NCBI GenBank assembly: GCA_905197045.1
Contig: CAJJXG010000007.1
Coordinates: forward strand, 1 to 57,947
DNA from: an uncultured Caryophanales bacterium
GTDB taxonomy: Bacteria; Bacillota_I; Bacilli_A; RFN20; CAG-826
Direction of reading: 5' to 3'
Length of the DNA stretch: 57,947 nucleotides
The notes below the pieces were generated by a model. It worked only from the letters and a program-made list of their open reading frames with translations, made no database searches and was not told where the DNA came from. The translations under genes were made by a program, and so were the position numbers. This document shows positions 7,852 to 16,979 of the stretch, in pieces. The number at the start of each line of letters is the position of its first letter. Position 1 is the first letter of the stretch.

Positions 7852-9138
7852 ATGTGGTACGAAACTTTATATCAAGTATTGTCGATTATCAATAACGTTA
7901 TTCTTTGTATTATTGGTATTCCTTTTGCTTTGCAACTTATTTATATGGTACTTTTCTGGGTCAAGAAAAAAACTTATAAAAAAAGCGATGTAAAGCATCG
8001 TTGTGCTATTTTAATCTGTGGACGTAATGAAGAAAGTGTTATTTATAGTACTGTTAGAGATTTGTTAGAAAATCAAGATTATCCAAAAGATTTATTTGAC
8101 GTTTACGTTGTTGCTCATAACTGTACAGATAAAACAGCAAGTGAAGCTGAAAGAGCTGGTGCAAAAGTTCTTGTTTTAAATGATCCAAACAAGGCCCATC
8201 ATTTGTTAGCTTATGCTTTAAAATTTGGCGTAGAACAAATTGTTAATTCCGACATTGATTATGATTTTATCATTAGAATCGATGCGGACAATCATCTCAA
8301 TAAAGAATTTATTTCTTTAATGAATGATGCTTATTCAAGTGGCGTCCAATTAGCTAGACCTTATGAATCAGCCATTAATATAACTCAAAACAACTTTACT
8401 CAAGCTTGTGGTTTATATTACATTTTTGATTCAAGATTTTCTTCCAGAGTTAGAGAAAGACTTCATATTGATGCTCATTGTCAAGGACCAGGTATGATGT
8501 TTTCAATGGAGATTGCTAAAAAATATGGTTATGACACCATAACAATTTCAGAAGATACCGAGTTTAATTTTAATCGTTTATTAAATGGATATCGTGCTCA
8601 TTATGTTGAAGATGCTGTAGTTTATGAAGATCTTCCTTCAACAATGAAAGACACTTATGCTCGAAACCGCCGTTTAGGAAGCGGAAATATGCTTCTTTTA
8701 AGAAAATATACTCTAAAATTAATTGGCAAATTCTTTACAACTTTTAGATTTTCGTTTATTGAACAGCTTCTAACTTTTGTTTTCATTCCTATTTGTCCAA
8801 TTTTATGTATTTGGCTGCCAGCATTTTATATCTATTCAGCTATTTATTTAGGTGTAACGGGACAAATTCAAGCTTTAATTAATATGCTTATTTTAATAGC
8901 TGTTGTTCTTCTTGTTTTATTCATTTTTGTTGGAATTTTGCAAGGCGCTCTCCTTGTTATTTTGGATTATAAGAAAATGGGCGCTAAAAGAAGAAGAGAT
9001 TTAATTAAAGGTATTTTCTTATTCCCAGCTTTTACTATTGTTTATTGCGTAACTATTACAATTGGAGTATTTTCTAAGCCAAAATGGATTCCTGTTAGAA
9101 GAAATCCAGACGAGGTTAAAAAAGATCAAACTAAGTAG
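7852..9138 (+). CDS. Membrane glycosyltransferase, family 2
   Basis: A 428-residue GT2 enzyme that should transfer an activated sugar at the inner face of the membrane. A membrane helix at about residues 10-38 is followed by the catalytic domain: ILICGRNEES (nucleotide site), IRIDADN (the DxD metal site), ISEDTEFNF (the ED base) and RNRRLGSG in place of the QxxRW motif. Two or three hydrophobic segments close the protein. The layout matches the enzyme at 35517-36800, which keeps QxxRW. The product sugar or glycolipid is not predictable. It starts at a probably leaderless ATG and is followed after 34 bases by a lipase-like gene, so a role in glycolipid or surface polymer metabolism is plausible. 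Confidence 0.83.
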   Translation: MWYETLYQVLSIINNVILCIIGIPFALQLIYMVLFWVKKKTYKKSDVKHRCAILICGRNEESVIYSTVRDLLENQDYPKDLFDVYVVAHNCTDKTASEAERAGAKVLVLNDPNKAHHLLAYALKFGVEQIVNSDIDYDFIIRIDADNHLNKEFISLMNDAYSSGVQLARPYESAINITQNNFTQACGLYYIFDSRFSSRVRERLHIDAHCQGPGMMFSMEIAKKYGYDTITISEDTEFNFNRLLNGYRAHYVEDAVVYEDLPSTMKDTYARNRRLGSGNMLLLRKYTLKLIGKFFTTFRFSFIEQLLTFVFIPICPILCIWLPAFYIYSAIYLGVTGQIQALINMLILIAVVLLVLFIFVGILQGALLVILDYKKMGAKRRRDLIKGIFLFPAFTIVYCVTITIGVFSKPKWIPVRRNPDEVKKDQTK

Positions 9139-9172
9139 GAAAAATAATAATATCTTTTGTTAGGAGGCGACT

Positions 9173-10069
9173 TTGAAAATGGAAGAAATTAGTTTTAAAA
9201 ACCGCTTTAATGATACTTTATTTGGTACATCTTGGGAAATTGATAATCCAAAAGCAATAGTCATGATAGTGACTGGAATGGCTGAACATTCTAGACGCTA
9301 TGATGATTTTGCTAAATTTTTAAACGAGAATCATTTTTCGGTTTTTTGTTTAGATCATTATGGACAAGGAGTTGGAAAAAATGGTGAACTTGGCAATCCT
9401 GGAAGAGACTATTTTTTCAAGATGCAAGAAACCATTAAAGAATTTATATTAAAGAAAAAAGGCGAAACCGGACTTAAGGTTTATCTTTTTGCTCATTCGA
9501 TGGGTAGTTTTGTTACACAAGGATTTATTGAAAAATATTCCCGAGTTATTGATAAAGTTGTTTTATGTGGTTCAAATGGTCCAAATCCACTTGTTAAATT
9601 TGGTTATTTATATACCCAAATTTTTGTAAATGGTTATAACTATAATAAAACAGCTGGATTTATTCATTCATTATCAATTGGCGCTTATGAAAAAAGCGTT
9701 AAAACTAGAAAAAGTAATAACGATTGGATTTCATATAATAAAGATAATGTTGAAAAATATGATAATGATGAATATAGTGGCTATCGACCAACCAATGGTT
9801 TTTATAAAGAATTTATGAAAGGCTTAATGTCTATTCAAAAAAAGAAAAATGTTAAAACTATTTCCCAAACATTACCTATTTTAATAATCGGTGGAGAAGA
9901 TGATGCTGTTGGTAATTTTGGAAAGGGCTTAGAAAAATTAGCTGCCTTATATAAAAAATATAATCTCAATGTTAAACTCATAATATATGAAAAAATGAGA
10001 CATGAGATATTAAACGAAAAAGATAACTTAAAAGTATATAATGATATTTTAAATTTCTTTGAGTATTAA
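9173..10069 (+). CDS. Alpha/beta hydrolase, monoacylglycerol-lipase-like
   Basis: A 298-residue member of the serine aminopeptidase S33/monoglyceride lipase family (Hydrolase_4). MAEHSRRYDDFA gives the oxyanion region, AHSMGSF holds the nucleophile Ser, GGEDDAVG the acid and MRHEILNE the His. The first Gly of the usual GHSMGG elbow is Ala here. AGGAGG at 9162-9167 is 5 bases from TTG 9173 and 11 bases from ATG 9179; both starts are possible and differ by two residues. It follows the glycosyltransferase by 34 bases and is probably on the same mRNA. A weak hairpin at 10164-10179 may end the unit. The likely role is deacylation of a lipid or glycolipid in the cytoplasm. Confidence 0.82.
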   Translation: MKMEEISFKNRFNDTLFGTSWEIDNPKAIVMIVTGMAEHSRRYDDFAKFLNENHFSVFCLDHYGQGVGKNGELGNPGRDYFFKMQETIKEFILKKKGETGLKVYLFAHSMGSFVTQGFIEKYSRVIDKVVLCGSNGPNPLVKFGYLYTQIFVNGYNYNKTAGFIHSLSIGAYEKSVKTRKSNNDWISYNKDNVEKYDNDEYSGYRPTNGFYKEFMKGLMSIQKKKNVKTISQTLPILIIGGEDDAVGNFGKGLEKLAALYKKYNLNVKLIIYEKMRHEILNEKDNLKVYNDILNFFEY

Positions 10070-10206
10070 TTTTTTTATTTTTCGAGTGGGAAATTTGAAA
10101 TTATTCTACAATAATTTTTTCATAAAGCATAACAAAAAATTGAATTTTTAATACAGTGATAATAAGAAAGTGTTTTCTTAAAATTTAATATTTTTTTAAC
10201 TATTAT

Positions 10207-10234
10207 TTGGAAATTAAATAGTATTTAATATATA
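10207..10234 (+). promoter_or_regulatory. Promoter of the nucleoside transport operon
   Basis: TTGGAA (10207-10212), a 16-base spacer and TATATA (10229-10234). Transcription would begin near 10241, about ten bases before the riboswitch. Confidence 0.5.
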
Positions 10235-10250
10235 GAGATAAATCAATTGG

Positions 10251-10322
10251 GATTTAGTGTATAAGTGATTTTTAATGGCAATCACGTCTCTACCCTTAAG
10301 CCGATTAAGGACTACACAAATC
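10251..10322 (+). promoter_or_regulatory. Purine riboswitch, guanine type
   Basis: The three-way junction is complete. P1 is GATTTAGTGTA with TACACAAATC (one bulge). P2 is GTGATT (10265-10270) with AATCAC (10280-10285) around the loop TTTAATGGC. J2/3 is GTCTCTACC. P3 is CTTAA with TTAAG around GCCGA. J3/1 is GAC, and C10312 occupies the specificity position that is C in guanine/hypoxanthine sensors and T in adenine sensors. This fits the nucleoside importer genes downstream. Confidence 0.9.
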
Positions 10323-10412
10323 AAGTATTCGTCAGCAATACTCGTGGAGAATAAGTACCGTTTCCTAAAGGGTTTATAAAAATGAGATTTTCTTTAATTA
10401 GGAGGAATTAAA
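10323..10412 (+). promoter_or_regulatory. Expression platform of the guanine riboswitch
   Basis: A hairpin AGTATT (10324-10329) with AATACT (10337-10342) follows the aptamer. TCCTAA at 10363-10368 can pair with TTAGGA at 10398-10403, which contains the start of the Shine-Dalgarno of the lipoprotein gene. No T run is present, so a block of translation fits better than termination. How the aptamer would switch this pairing is not evident. Confidence 0.5.
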
Positions 10413-11753
10413 ATGAAGAAAAACAGACTTGGCTTTATGGCTTTAAGTATGCTCTCTGTCGTTGCTTTTGCTACATCTTGTGGTGGTACATCATCATTCG
10501 TACCTCCAACTCCAGAAGATGCTGTTGGTGATTGGACCACTGTTAAAAAAACTTATCTTGATGAAACAGATATTGGAACAAATCTTGATATTACTGATGG
10601 AAAATTAGACAAATATACTGAAAAAGACCCATTAATAATTGGACTTGTTACAGATTCTGGAACATTAGATGATCATTCATTTAACGAATCTGCTTGGAAA
10701 GGTGTTAACGAGTTCGCAATGGAAAATGGTGGTGGAACGCTTACTAAAGATGGTGTTAAAAATGGAACAGTTCAAACTTATTATGTTCAACCTACACCAG
10801 GTCAATATACAGCAGCTGGTAGACTTGCAGCTATGAGATCTGTTGTTGAAAAGGGCGCTAAGGTTATCGTTCTTCCAGGCTATTTATTCCAAGGTGCTAT
10901 TGCTTTAGCTTTAAAAGAACCAGTTTTTGATAATGTTGCTTTCTTAGCTCTTGATTGTGCTGAAACTGACGATGATGGAAATAAAATCGAATTCACTGAT
11001 AGAATTACTTCAGTAATTTATAGAGAAGAACAATGTGGTTATTTAGCAGGCTATGCTGCTGTTATGGATGGCTATACAAGATTAGGCTTCGTTGGTGGTG
11101 TTGCTGTTCCTGCAGTTGTCAGATATGGTTCTGGTTACGTTCAAGGTGCTGCTGAAGCTGCTAAAGAATTAGGCTTAGAATCACCTGTTTCTGTTCAATA
11201 CTATTATGCTGGTAAATTCGAAGGTACAACAGAAGCTACAACATATGCATCAACCTGGTATCAAACTGGTGCAGCAGAAGTTATTTTCTCCTGTGGTGGT
11301 TCTGTTTATACATCAGTTTTAGATGCTTCTAAAAATAATAATTATGCTCCTTGGATTGGTGTTGACGTTAATCAACATGCTGATACATCAATTACACCTA
11401 CTGAAGCAAGAGATGCAATCATTACTTCAGCTATGAAAAACTTAACATTCGCTACTCAAGTTTTATTAACAGATTGGGTTAATCGTGATGGTAACTGGAG
11501 CGATGCTTTAAAGGGTAATGTTGTTACAGTCGGTGCAAAATCAGAGATGGTCAAACTTCCTACACCTGAAGAAGATGGCGACGAAGGTTGTTGGGGATTC
11601 GAAAACTTCACAATCGAAGAATACAACAAATTATACGAAGAAATTAAAAATGATACTGTTAAAGTTAATTCTAACCAAGACAACGATTCATTAAGTGCTA
11701 ATAACTTCGGTGTTGATCCTCAATATTGTGTTGTTAACTATATTGCTGCTTAA
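10413..11753 (+). CDS. bmpA: BMP-family purine nucleoside-binding lipoprotein
   Basis: A 446-residue substrate-binding protein for an ABC importer, anchored outside the membrane. A lipoprotein signal peptide runs to the lipobox ATSC with Cys23. A linker of about 45 residues leads into the basic membrane protein (PF02608) domain with LIIGLVTDSGTLDDHSFNES and CGYLAGYAAVMDG. The family binds nucleosides such as guanosine, adenosine or inosine, and the guanine riboswitch upstream agrees. AGGAGG sits seven bases before ATG 10413. A strong hairpin after the gene (11766-11806) would cut most transcripts, so more lipoprotein than ATPase would be made, as usual for binding proteins. Confidence 0.92.
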   Translation: MKKNRLGFMALSMLSVVAFATSCGGTSSFVPPTPEDAVGDWTTVKKTYLDETDIGTNLDITDGKLDKYTEKDPLIIGLVTDSGTLDDHSFNESAWKGVNEFAMENGGGTLTKDGVKNGTVQTYYVQPTPGQYTAAGRLAAMRSVVEKGAKVIVLPGYLFQGAIALALKEPVFDNVAFLALDCAETDDDGNKIEFTDRITSVIYREEQCGYLAGYAAVMDGYTRLGFVGGVAVPAVVRYGSGYVQGAAEAAKELGLESPVSVQYYYAGKFEGTTEATTYASTWYQTGAAEVIFSCGGSVYTSVLDASKNNNYAPWIGVDVNQHADTSITPTEARDAIITSAMKNLTFATQVLLTDWVNRDGNWSDALKGNVVTVGAKSEMVKLPTPEEDGDEGCWGFENFTIEEYNKLYEEIKNDTVKVNSNQDNDSLSANNFGVDPQYCVVNYIAA

Positions 11754-11765
11754 TTAATTATTTAT

Positions 11766-11806
11766 AAGTTAGTAGGACTTTTTAAAAGGTCTTACTAACT
11801 TTTTTA
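11766..11806 (+). terminator. Internal terminator or attenuator between binding protein and transporter genes
   Basis: A 13-bp stem (11766-11778 with 11789-11801, one G-U pair) ends in six T. It is strong, yet the ATPase gene follows 22 bases later without a visible promoter, so partial read-through is inferred. Confidence 0.8.
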
Positions 11807-11822
11807 ATAGAAAGGGAAAATT

Positions 11823-13637
11823 ATGGAAGAAAATGTAATTGAAATGCGACACATTAGCAAGTCTTTCCCTGGAATTAAAGCTAATGATGATATCTCATTG
11901 ACACTTAGAAAAGGCGAGATTCATGCTTTACTTGGTGAAAATGGTGCTGGTAAGTCCACGTTAATGTCAATACTTTTTGGTATGTATGAACCAGATGAAG
12001 GTGAAATTTACGTAAGAGGACAAAAAAGCGAGATAAAAAATCCAAATGATGCTACTAAACTAGGAATAGGAATGGTGCATCAACATTTCAAATTGGTTGA
12101 ATGTTATACTGCATTACAGAATATCATTTTAGGCTTTGAACCAACCAAATTTGGCTTTTTAAATCCTAAAATGATAAGACAATCGCTCGACGATCTTTGC
12201 AAAAAGTTGAACTTTAATATTAATTTAGATGATAAGATTGAAGACATGCCAGTTGGTGCTCAACAAAAAGTTGAGATTTTAAAAATGTTATATCGTAATA
12301 ATGATATTTTGATTTTCGATGAGCCAACTGCGGTTTTAACTCCTCAAGAAATTGATGAGTTAATTATATCTATGAAAAAATTAGTTCAAGAAGGCAAATC
12401 CATTTTATTTATCTCACATAAATTAAATGAAATCATGGCGGTTTCTGATCGTGTAACTGTTTTACAAAGAGGAAAATGTATTGGTACTTTAAATACTAAA
12501 GATACCAATCCTCAAGAATTATCTAAAATGATGGTTGGAAGAGATGTTGAACTCGTTCTTGAGAAAAAGGAAGCACAACCAAAAGAGCCAGTTCTTACCA
12601 TCGAAAACTTAGATGTTTATAACTTTGAAAAGAAAAAAGATACAGTTCATAATGTTAATTTTAATGTTAGAGCTGGCGAAATTGTTTGTATTGCTGGTAT
12701 TGAAGGAAATGGTCAAAATGATTTAATTTATTCAATAACTGGCCTTGAAAGAGTAAAAAGTGGCGAAATTATTTTGCATAATAGTGACGCAAAAGAATAT
12801 ATTGAAGAAAATAATCTTAATAAAGAGAAAAATAAAGCTCAAGAAATTCTTGATATAGCGACTGCTTATTTAGGAAATGCTTGGTATGATGTTTGTTTTG
12901 GCTGCTCATATGCATTGCATTTTGTTAAAAAATATTGTAGTTTTGCATGGTTTTCAGTTAAAAACTTATTTAAGAAAGAAAAAGAAACATTTAAATTTGA
13001 GGCTTTTCCAAAATTTGTACCTTATAGAGAAGTTAAAAACCAACCTTTAATTGGTGATATACATCTTGAAAGACTTTCAGTTAGACAAAGAAATATTAGA
13101 GGTGTAGCACATATTCCTGAAGATAGACATAAACATGGATTGGTACTTGATTTTAATTTAAGAGACAACATTGTTTTAGACACATATTTCAGTAAGAAAT
13201 TTCAAAAATTTGGCTTTATTAATAATAAAGAAAAGGCCAAATATGCTACAAAGATTATTGAAAGTTATGATGTTAGAAGTGGAAAAGGAATTGACGCCAT
13301 TGTTAGAAGTATGAGCGGAGGAAACCAACAAAAAGCAATTGTTGGTAGAGAGTTAAGTAGGAAAGCCCCACTTTTAATCGCTGTTCAACCTACTCGTGGT
13401 CTTGACGTTGGAGCAATTGAGTCAATTCACCATCAGATTTTAGATGCTCGTGATAAAGGAAATGCAGTTTTGCTTGTTTCACTTGAACTTGATGAAGTTA
13501 TGAATCTTGCTGATAGAATTTTAGTCATGTATAACGGTGAAATTGTTGGGCAATTCAATCCTAAAGAAACAACACCTGAAGAATTAGGGTTATATATGAG
13601 TGGTGCCAAACGTGATAACGTTGAGGCTATTTTATAA
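11823..13637 (+). CDS. nupA: Nucleoside ABC importer, double ATPase subunit with an unusual insertion
   Basis: A 604-residue protein with two nucleotide-binding domains, which energises the NupBC permease. Domain 1 has Walker A GENGAGKST, signature MPVGAQQKVEI and Walker B LIFDEPTA. Domain 2 has the degenerate Walker A GIEGNGQND and signature SMSGGNQQK, both normal for this family. Relatives are about 510 residues. The excess lies at about residues 320-420 of domain 2, between Walker A and the Q-loop region HIPEDRH. That insert has a charged helix and a Tyr/Phe/Cys-rich stretch with CFGCSYALHFVKKY. No frameshift is seen and the ends read normally. The ATG at 11823 follows AAAGGG. Confidence 0.9.
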   Translation: MEENVIEMRHISKSFPGIKANDDISLTLRKGEIHALLGENGAGKSTLMSILFGMYEPDEGEIYVRGQKSEIKNPNDATKLGIGMVHQHFKLVECYTALQNIILGFEPTKFGFLNPKMIRQSLDDLCKKLNFNINLDDKIEDMPVGAQQKVEILKMLYRNNDILIFDEPTAVLTPQEIDELIISMKKLVQEGKSILFISHKLNEIMAVSDRVTVLQRGKCIGTLNTKDTNPQELSKMMVGRDVELVLEKKEAQPKEPVLTIENLDVYNFEKKKDTVHNVNFNVRAGEIVCIAGIEGNGQNDLIYSITGLERVKSGEIILHNSDAKEYIEENNLNKEKNKAQEILDIATAYLGNAWYDVCFGCSYALHFVKKYCSFAWFSVKNLFKKEKETFKFEAFPKFVPYREVKNQPLIGDIHLERLSVRQRNIRGVAHIPEDRHKHGLVLDFNLRDNIVLDTYFSKKFQKFGFINNKEKAKYATKIIESYDVRSGKGIDAIVRSMSGGNQQKAIVGRELSRKAPLLIAVQPTRGLDVGAIESIHHQILDARDKGNAVLLVSLELDEVMNLADRILVMYNGEIVGQFNPKETTPEELGLYMSGAKRDNVEAIL

Positions 13638-13650
13638 GGAGGCTTAAAAA

Positions 13651-14832
13651 ATGGACAAATTTACCTCTATTATGAAAAGCGGTGCAAAGCAATGTGCAGT
13701 TTTCTTTCATAAATGTAATAGTAAACCTGGATTTAGATCTTTAATCGCAGCTTTAATTTCTGTTTTTGTTGGTTTATTTTGTGGTTTCTTATTAATGTTA
13801 TGTGTCTCTCCTCAATATTCAGGAGTAGGGTTTTGGACACTGATATCTGCAGGTTTCAGTAGTGCAAGTTTATTTGATTTAGCAGTTTATAGAGCAATAC
13901 CAATGATTCTTTCTGGTCTTGCGATTGCTTTTGCCTTTAAACTTAATTTATTTAATATTGGAATTACTGGGCAAGTTACAATTGGTGCTTTTGCCTCTAT
14001 TGTTACTGGACTTGCTGGCGGAAATTGGTTCGTGTGCATGCTTGTTGGTGCTCTTTCTGGAGCCGTAGCTGGTTTTATTCCAGGCTTCTTAAAAGCAAAA
14101 TTTAATGTTAATGAAGTTCTCTCTGGAATTCTTTTAAACTGGATAATTTATTATTTAATTGGAATTATCGGATCGCTTTCGATTCCTTCAACTTTTAAAA
14201 ACACAACAACTCCAAGTGAATTAAGAACACTTCCTGAAGCTGCTCGTATGCCTTCGCTTGGAATTCCAGGAATGGAAAATATCAATGTTGGATTAATTTT
14301 TGCTATCATTATTGTTATTGTTATTTTCGTTATTTTAAACAAAACAACATTTGGTTTTGAACTTAAAATGACTGGTAGAAATAAAGAAGCATCTAAATAT
14401 GCTGGTGTTGGACAAACAAAAGCTATAATTCTTTCTCTTACAATTTCTGGAGCTCTTGCTGGTCTTTGTGGATATATGCTTTATTCTGATCCAATTTCAC
14501 CATCAAGATTTACATGGGATTCTTCAGCTAATACTTTGTTAAGTGATGGATTTAATGGTATTTCTGTTAGCTTAATTGCACAAAATAGTCCAATAGGATG
14601 TATTTTCTCCTCATTGCTTTTAACTATATTAGATGCAGCTCAAAATAACATTAAGGCTGTATCAAATAGTGCTTACAATAATCACTACACTGAGTTAATT
14701 AAAAATATTGTTATTTATGTTGCTGCATTCTCTTCATTCTTCGTAATGCTTTTAACAAAATTAAATGAAAGACATAGTGAACTAACTTTCATGAGAAGAA
14801 AAGAAGAAGTAAATGCTAAGAAGGAGGGCTAA
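13651..14832 (+). CDS. nupB: Nucleoside ABC importer, permease subunit 1
   Basis: A 393-residue integral membrane protein of the branched-chain amino acid/ribose/nucleoside permease family (BPD_transp_2). Many hydrophobic helices surround the conserved blocks FNIGITGQ, NEVLSGILLNWI and the coupling loop GRNKEASKYAGV. AAGGAGG lies just upstream and the gene follows the ATPase by 13 bases. It pairs with the next gene to form the membrane channel. The cytoplasmic N-terminus is somewhat long and basic. Confidence 0.9.
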   Translation: MDKFTSIMKSGAKQCAVFFHKCNSKPGFRSLIAALISVFVGLFCGFLLMLCVSPQYSGVGFWTLISAGFSSASLFDLAVYRAIPMILSGLAIAFAFKLNLFNIGITGQVTIGAFASIVTGLAGGNWFVCMLVGALSGAVAGFIPGFLKAKFNVNEVLSGILLNWIIYYLIGIIGSLSIPSTFKNTTTPSELRTLPEAARMPSLGIPGMENINVGLIFAIIIVIVIFVILNKTTFGFELKMTGRNKEASKYAGVGQTKAIILSLTISGALAGLCGYMLYSDPISPSRFTWDSSANTLLSDGFNGISVSLIAQNSPIGCIFSSLLLTILDAAQNNIKAVSNSAYNNHYTELIKNIVIYVAAFSSFFVMLLTKLNERHSELTFMRRKEEVNAKKEG

Positions 14833-14835
14833 AGA

Positions 14836-15837
14836 ATGGATATTGGTACATTTTTTAAATATTTCTTAATTTATGTTTGTGGCTTTACCCTTGGTTCTTA
14901 CGGGGGCTTGTTCTCTGAAAGTGCTGGTATTATAAATATTGCACTTGAAGGATCCATGGCTCTTGGTGCATTTATGGGAATGATTTTCCTTCAAGGAATG
15001 AATGTCTGGTGTGCCGGGACTTTCCTTGTTACAACAATGGGCGGGTTAATTATTTGCTATTTACTTGCTTCGCTTGTTGCAATTATTATCGGAGCGTTAT
15101 TCTCATTCTTACTATCTTTTGTTGCTATAAGGTTTAAAGCGGATCAAACAGTTGTTGGTACCGCCTTAAATACACTTGTTATTGCTGCTACAACACTTAT
15201 TAATATTTCTGTAACAGGTAAAGATTCTACTGAAGTTATTACAAACTTATATTCACAGTACTTGCAAATTAATACTGGTGTAAGTTTTATTGATAATATG
15301 TTATCTGGCCTTAACTTCTCACTTTTATTAGGTGTATTAGGAATTGCTGGATTATGGATACTTATGAACAAGACAAGATTTGGCTTAAGACTTAGAGCTT
15401 GTGGTGAAAACCCAGCTGCGGCCGATAGCGTTGGTATCAATGTTTCAAAAATGAGATATATTGGAACAGCAATTGGTAGTGCAGCAGCTGCCTTTGCAGG
15501 TTTCTTGATTTTCTCTTCGCTCCCAGTTGGTACATGGAAAATTAATGCTTTAGGTTATGGTTTCCTTGTTCTTGCTATTGAAATTTTCGGTAACTGGAAG
15601 GCAACAAATATCATTTTCTGTTCTATATTCTTTGGCTTATTCTTTGCCTTCGCTCCTACCTTTACAGCAGCTATTTCAGTAAATCCAGGTTGGGGCTTAA
15701 ATAGAACATTATTTGGAACCCGTGCCTTTTACTATATGCTACCTTATCTTATCGCTCTTATTTCGCTTGTTATATTCTCGAAAAAATCGAGGGCTCCAAA
15801 GGCGGAAGGTATACCTTACGACAAGTCTAGCCGATAA
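14836..15837 (+). CDS. nupC: Nucleoside ABC importer, permease subunit 2
   Basis: A 333-residue membrane protein, partner of the preceding permease. It has the block SAGIINIALEGSMALGAF, the coupling loop RACGENPAAADSVGINV and about nine hydrophobic segments. The two permease genes are three bases apart. With the BMP lipoprotein and the double ATPase it completes a NupABC-type importer for purine nucleosides, known from Lactococcus and, as YufNOPQ, from Bacillus. Confidence 0.91.
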   Translation: MDIGTFFKYFLIYVCGFTLGSYGGLFSESAGIINIALEGSMALGAFMGMIFLQGMNVWCAGTFLVTTMGGLIICYLLASLVAIIIGALFSFLLSFVAIRFKADQTVVGTALNTLVIAATTLINISVTGKDSTEVITNLYSQYLQINTGVSFIDNMLSGLNFSLLLGVLGIAGLWILMNKTRFGLRLRACGENPAAADSVGINVSKMRYIGTAIGSAAAAFAGFLIFSSLPVGTWKINALGYGFLVLAIEIFGNWKATNIIFCSIFFGLFFAFAPTFTAAISVNPGWGLNRTLFGTRAFYYMLPYLIALISLVIFSKKSRAPKAEGIPYDKSSR

Positions 15838-15852
15838 TAATCGAATTGTTTT

Positions 15853-15885
15853 GAAAATGTCTTACCAATAAGGTAAGATATTTTC
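15853..15885 (+). terminator. Long hairpin between the importer genes and prs
   Basis: A 14-bp stem (15853-15866 with 15872-15885, one G-U pair) with a five-base loop. No T run follows, so it may be a processing or stability element rather than a terminator. Confidence 0.5.
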
Positions 15886-15905
15886 GCTTATTAAAGGAGT
15901 CTAGC

Positions 15906-16880
15906 ATGATAAAAGATATTTTAGTTTTCTCATTATCTTCTAATGTTGCGTTAACCAAAAGTGTCTGTGCTTTGCTTGGCATAGAAGCCAGTAAGAGTGA
16001 AGTTCACCATTTTGCTGATGGTGAATGTCTTGCCACATCTCTTGCTGATGTTAGAGGTAAAAAAGTTTACATCATTCAATCAACTTGTAAACCAGTCAAT
16101 GATCGAATTATGGAAACATTAATTTTCATTGATGGCGTCAAAAGAGCAAATTGCCGTGAAGTGACGGTTATTATGCCTTATTATGGATATGCTAGACAAG
16201 ATCGAATTGCTCATATTAATGAGCCAATTAGTGCTAAACTTGTTGCTGATTTATTTACAAATGCTGGTGTTAAAAGAGTTTTAACTGTTGAACTTCATAC
16301 TCCACAAATTCAAGGTTTCTTTGGTGTTCCTGTTGATAATCTTTCACCTTCTTATTTATTTGCTAAATACATCAATAACAAATATGATACTTCAAATCCT
16401 TCAGTAAAAAATACTATTGCAATTGTTGCTCCAGATCATGGTGCAATGCATAGAGCAAGAGATTTATCAAATTTTATTCCACATACCTCAATTGTTGTTA
16501 TTGATAAAAGAAGACCAAAACCAAATGTTGCTGAAATTACTAATGTAGTTGGTGATATTGAAGGCAAAGTTTGCATCATGGTTGATGACATTATTGATAC
16601 TGGCGGAACAATTTTAGCTGGTGCAAAAGTTTTAAAAGACAAGGGAGCGAAAGAAGTAGTAATTTGTTGCTCTCATGCTTTATTTAATGGAAACGCTTTA
16701 GAAAAATTTGAAAATTGTGATTATATTAAAGAAGTTATCACAACCGATACAATTGAACATCCAGAATTTGCTGGTAGTAAAAGAATTTCAGTTATTTCAA
16801 TTGCTGAAATGATTGCTGATTGTATTAGATCTCATGAATCGCACGAAAAGATCAAAGATCAATACGCAAGATTCCATTAA
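15906..16880 (+). CDS. prs: Ribose-phosphate pyrophosphokinase (PRPP synthetase)
   Basis: A 324-residue cytoplasmic enzyme that makes PRPP from ribose 5-phosphate and ATP. YYGYARQDRI is the ATP flexible-loop region, TVELHTPQIQGFF the ribose-phosphate side and VDDIIDTGGT the PRPP loop. PRPP feeds purine salvage, and the gene follows the purine nucleoside importer by 68 bases, so both may be co-expressed. AAGGAG is placed before ATG 15906. Length and motifs fit class I enzymes. The Lys/Arg of the usual DRKAR segment are replaced by DRIAHI here, as in divergent Prs copies of some Bacillota, so a second copy elsewhere is possible. Confidence 0.9.
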   Translation: MIKDILVFSLSSNVALTKSVCALLGIEASKSEVHHFADGECLATSLADVRGKKVYIIQSTCKPVNDRIMETLIFIDGVKRANCREVTVIMPYYGYARQDRIAHINEPISAKLVADLFTNAGVKRVLTVELHTPQIQGFFGVPVDNLSPSYLFAKYINNKYDTSNPSVKNTIAIVAPDHGAMHRARDLSNFIPHTSIVVIDKRRPKPNVAEITNVVGDIEGKVCIMVDDIIDTGGTILAGAKVLKDKGAKEVVICCSHALFNGNALEKFENCDYIKEVITTDTIEHPEFAGSKRISVISIAEMIADCIRSHESHEKIKDQYARFH

Positions 16881-16939
16881 TATATATTTTACTTATAAAT
16901 TAAAAAGAGTTTAGATTTGCAAGGTTTTTGTTGTAATTT

Positions 16940-16968
16940 TTGACCTCTTTTTTAAGTCAATTTATTAT
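16940..16968 (+). promoter_or_regulatory. Promoter of the ABC-F gene
   Basis: TTGACC (16940-16945), a 17-base spacer, and TATTAT (16963-16968). The start would be near 16975, four to five bases before the ATG at 16980, leaving no room for a Shine-Dalgarno. Confidence 0.7.
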
Positions 16969-16979
16969 TTATTTACGTT

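Noticed and set aside
10251..10322. Adenine riboswitch
   Set aside because: The J3/1 specificity base is C, not T.
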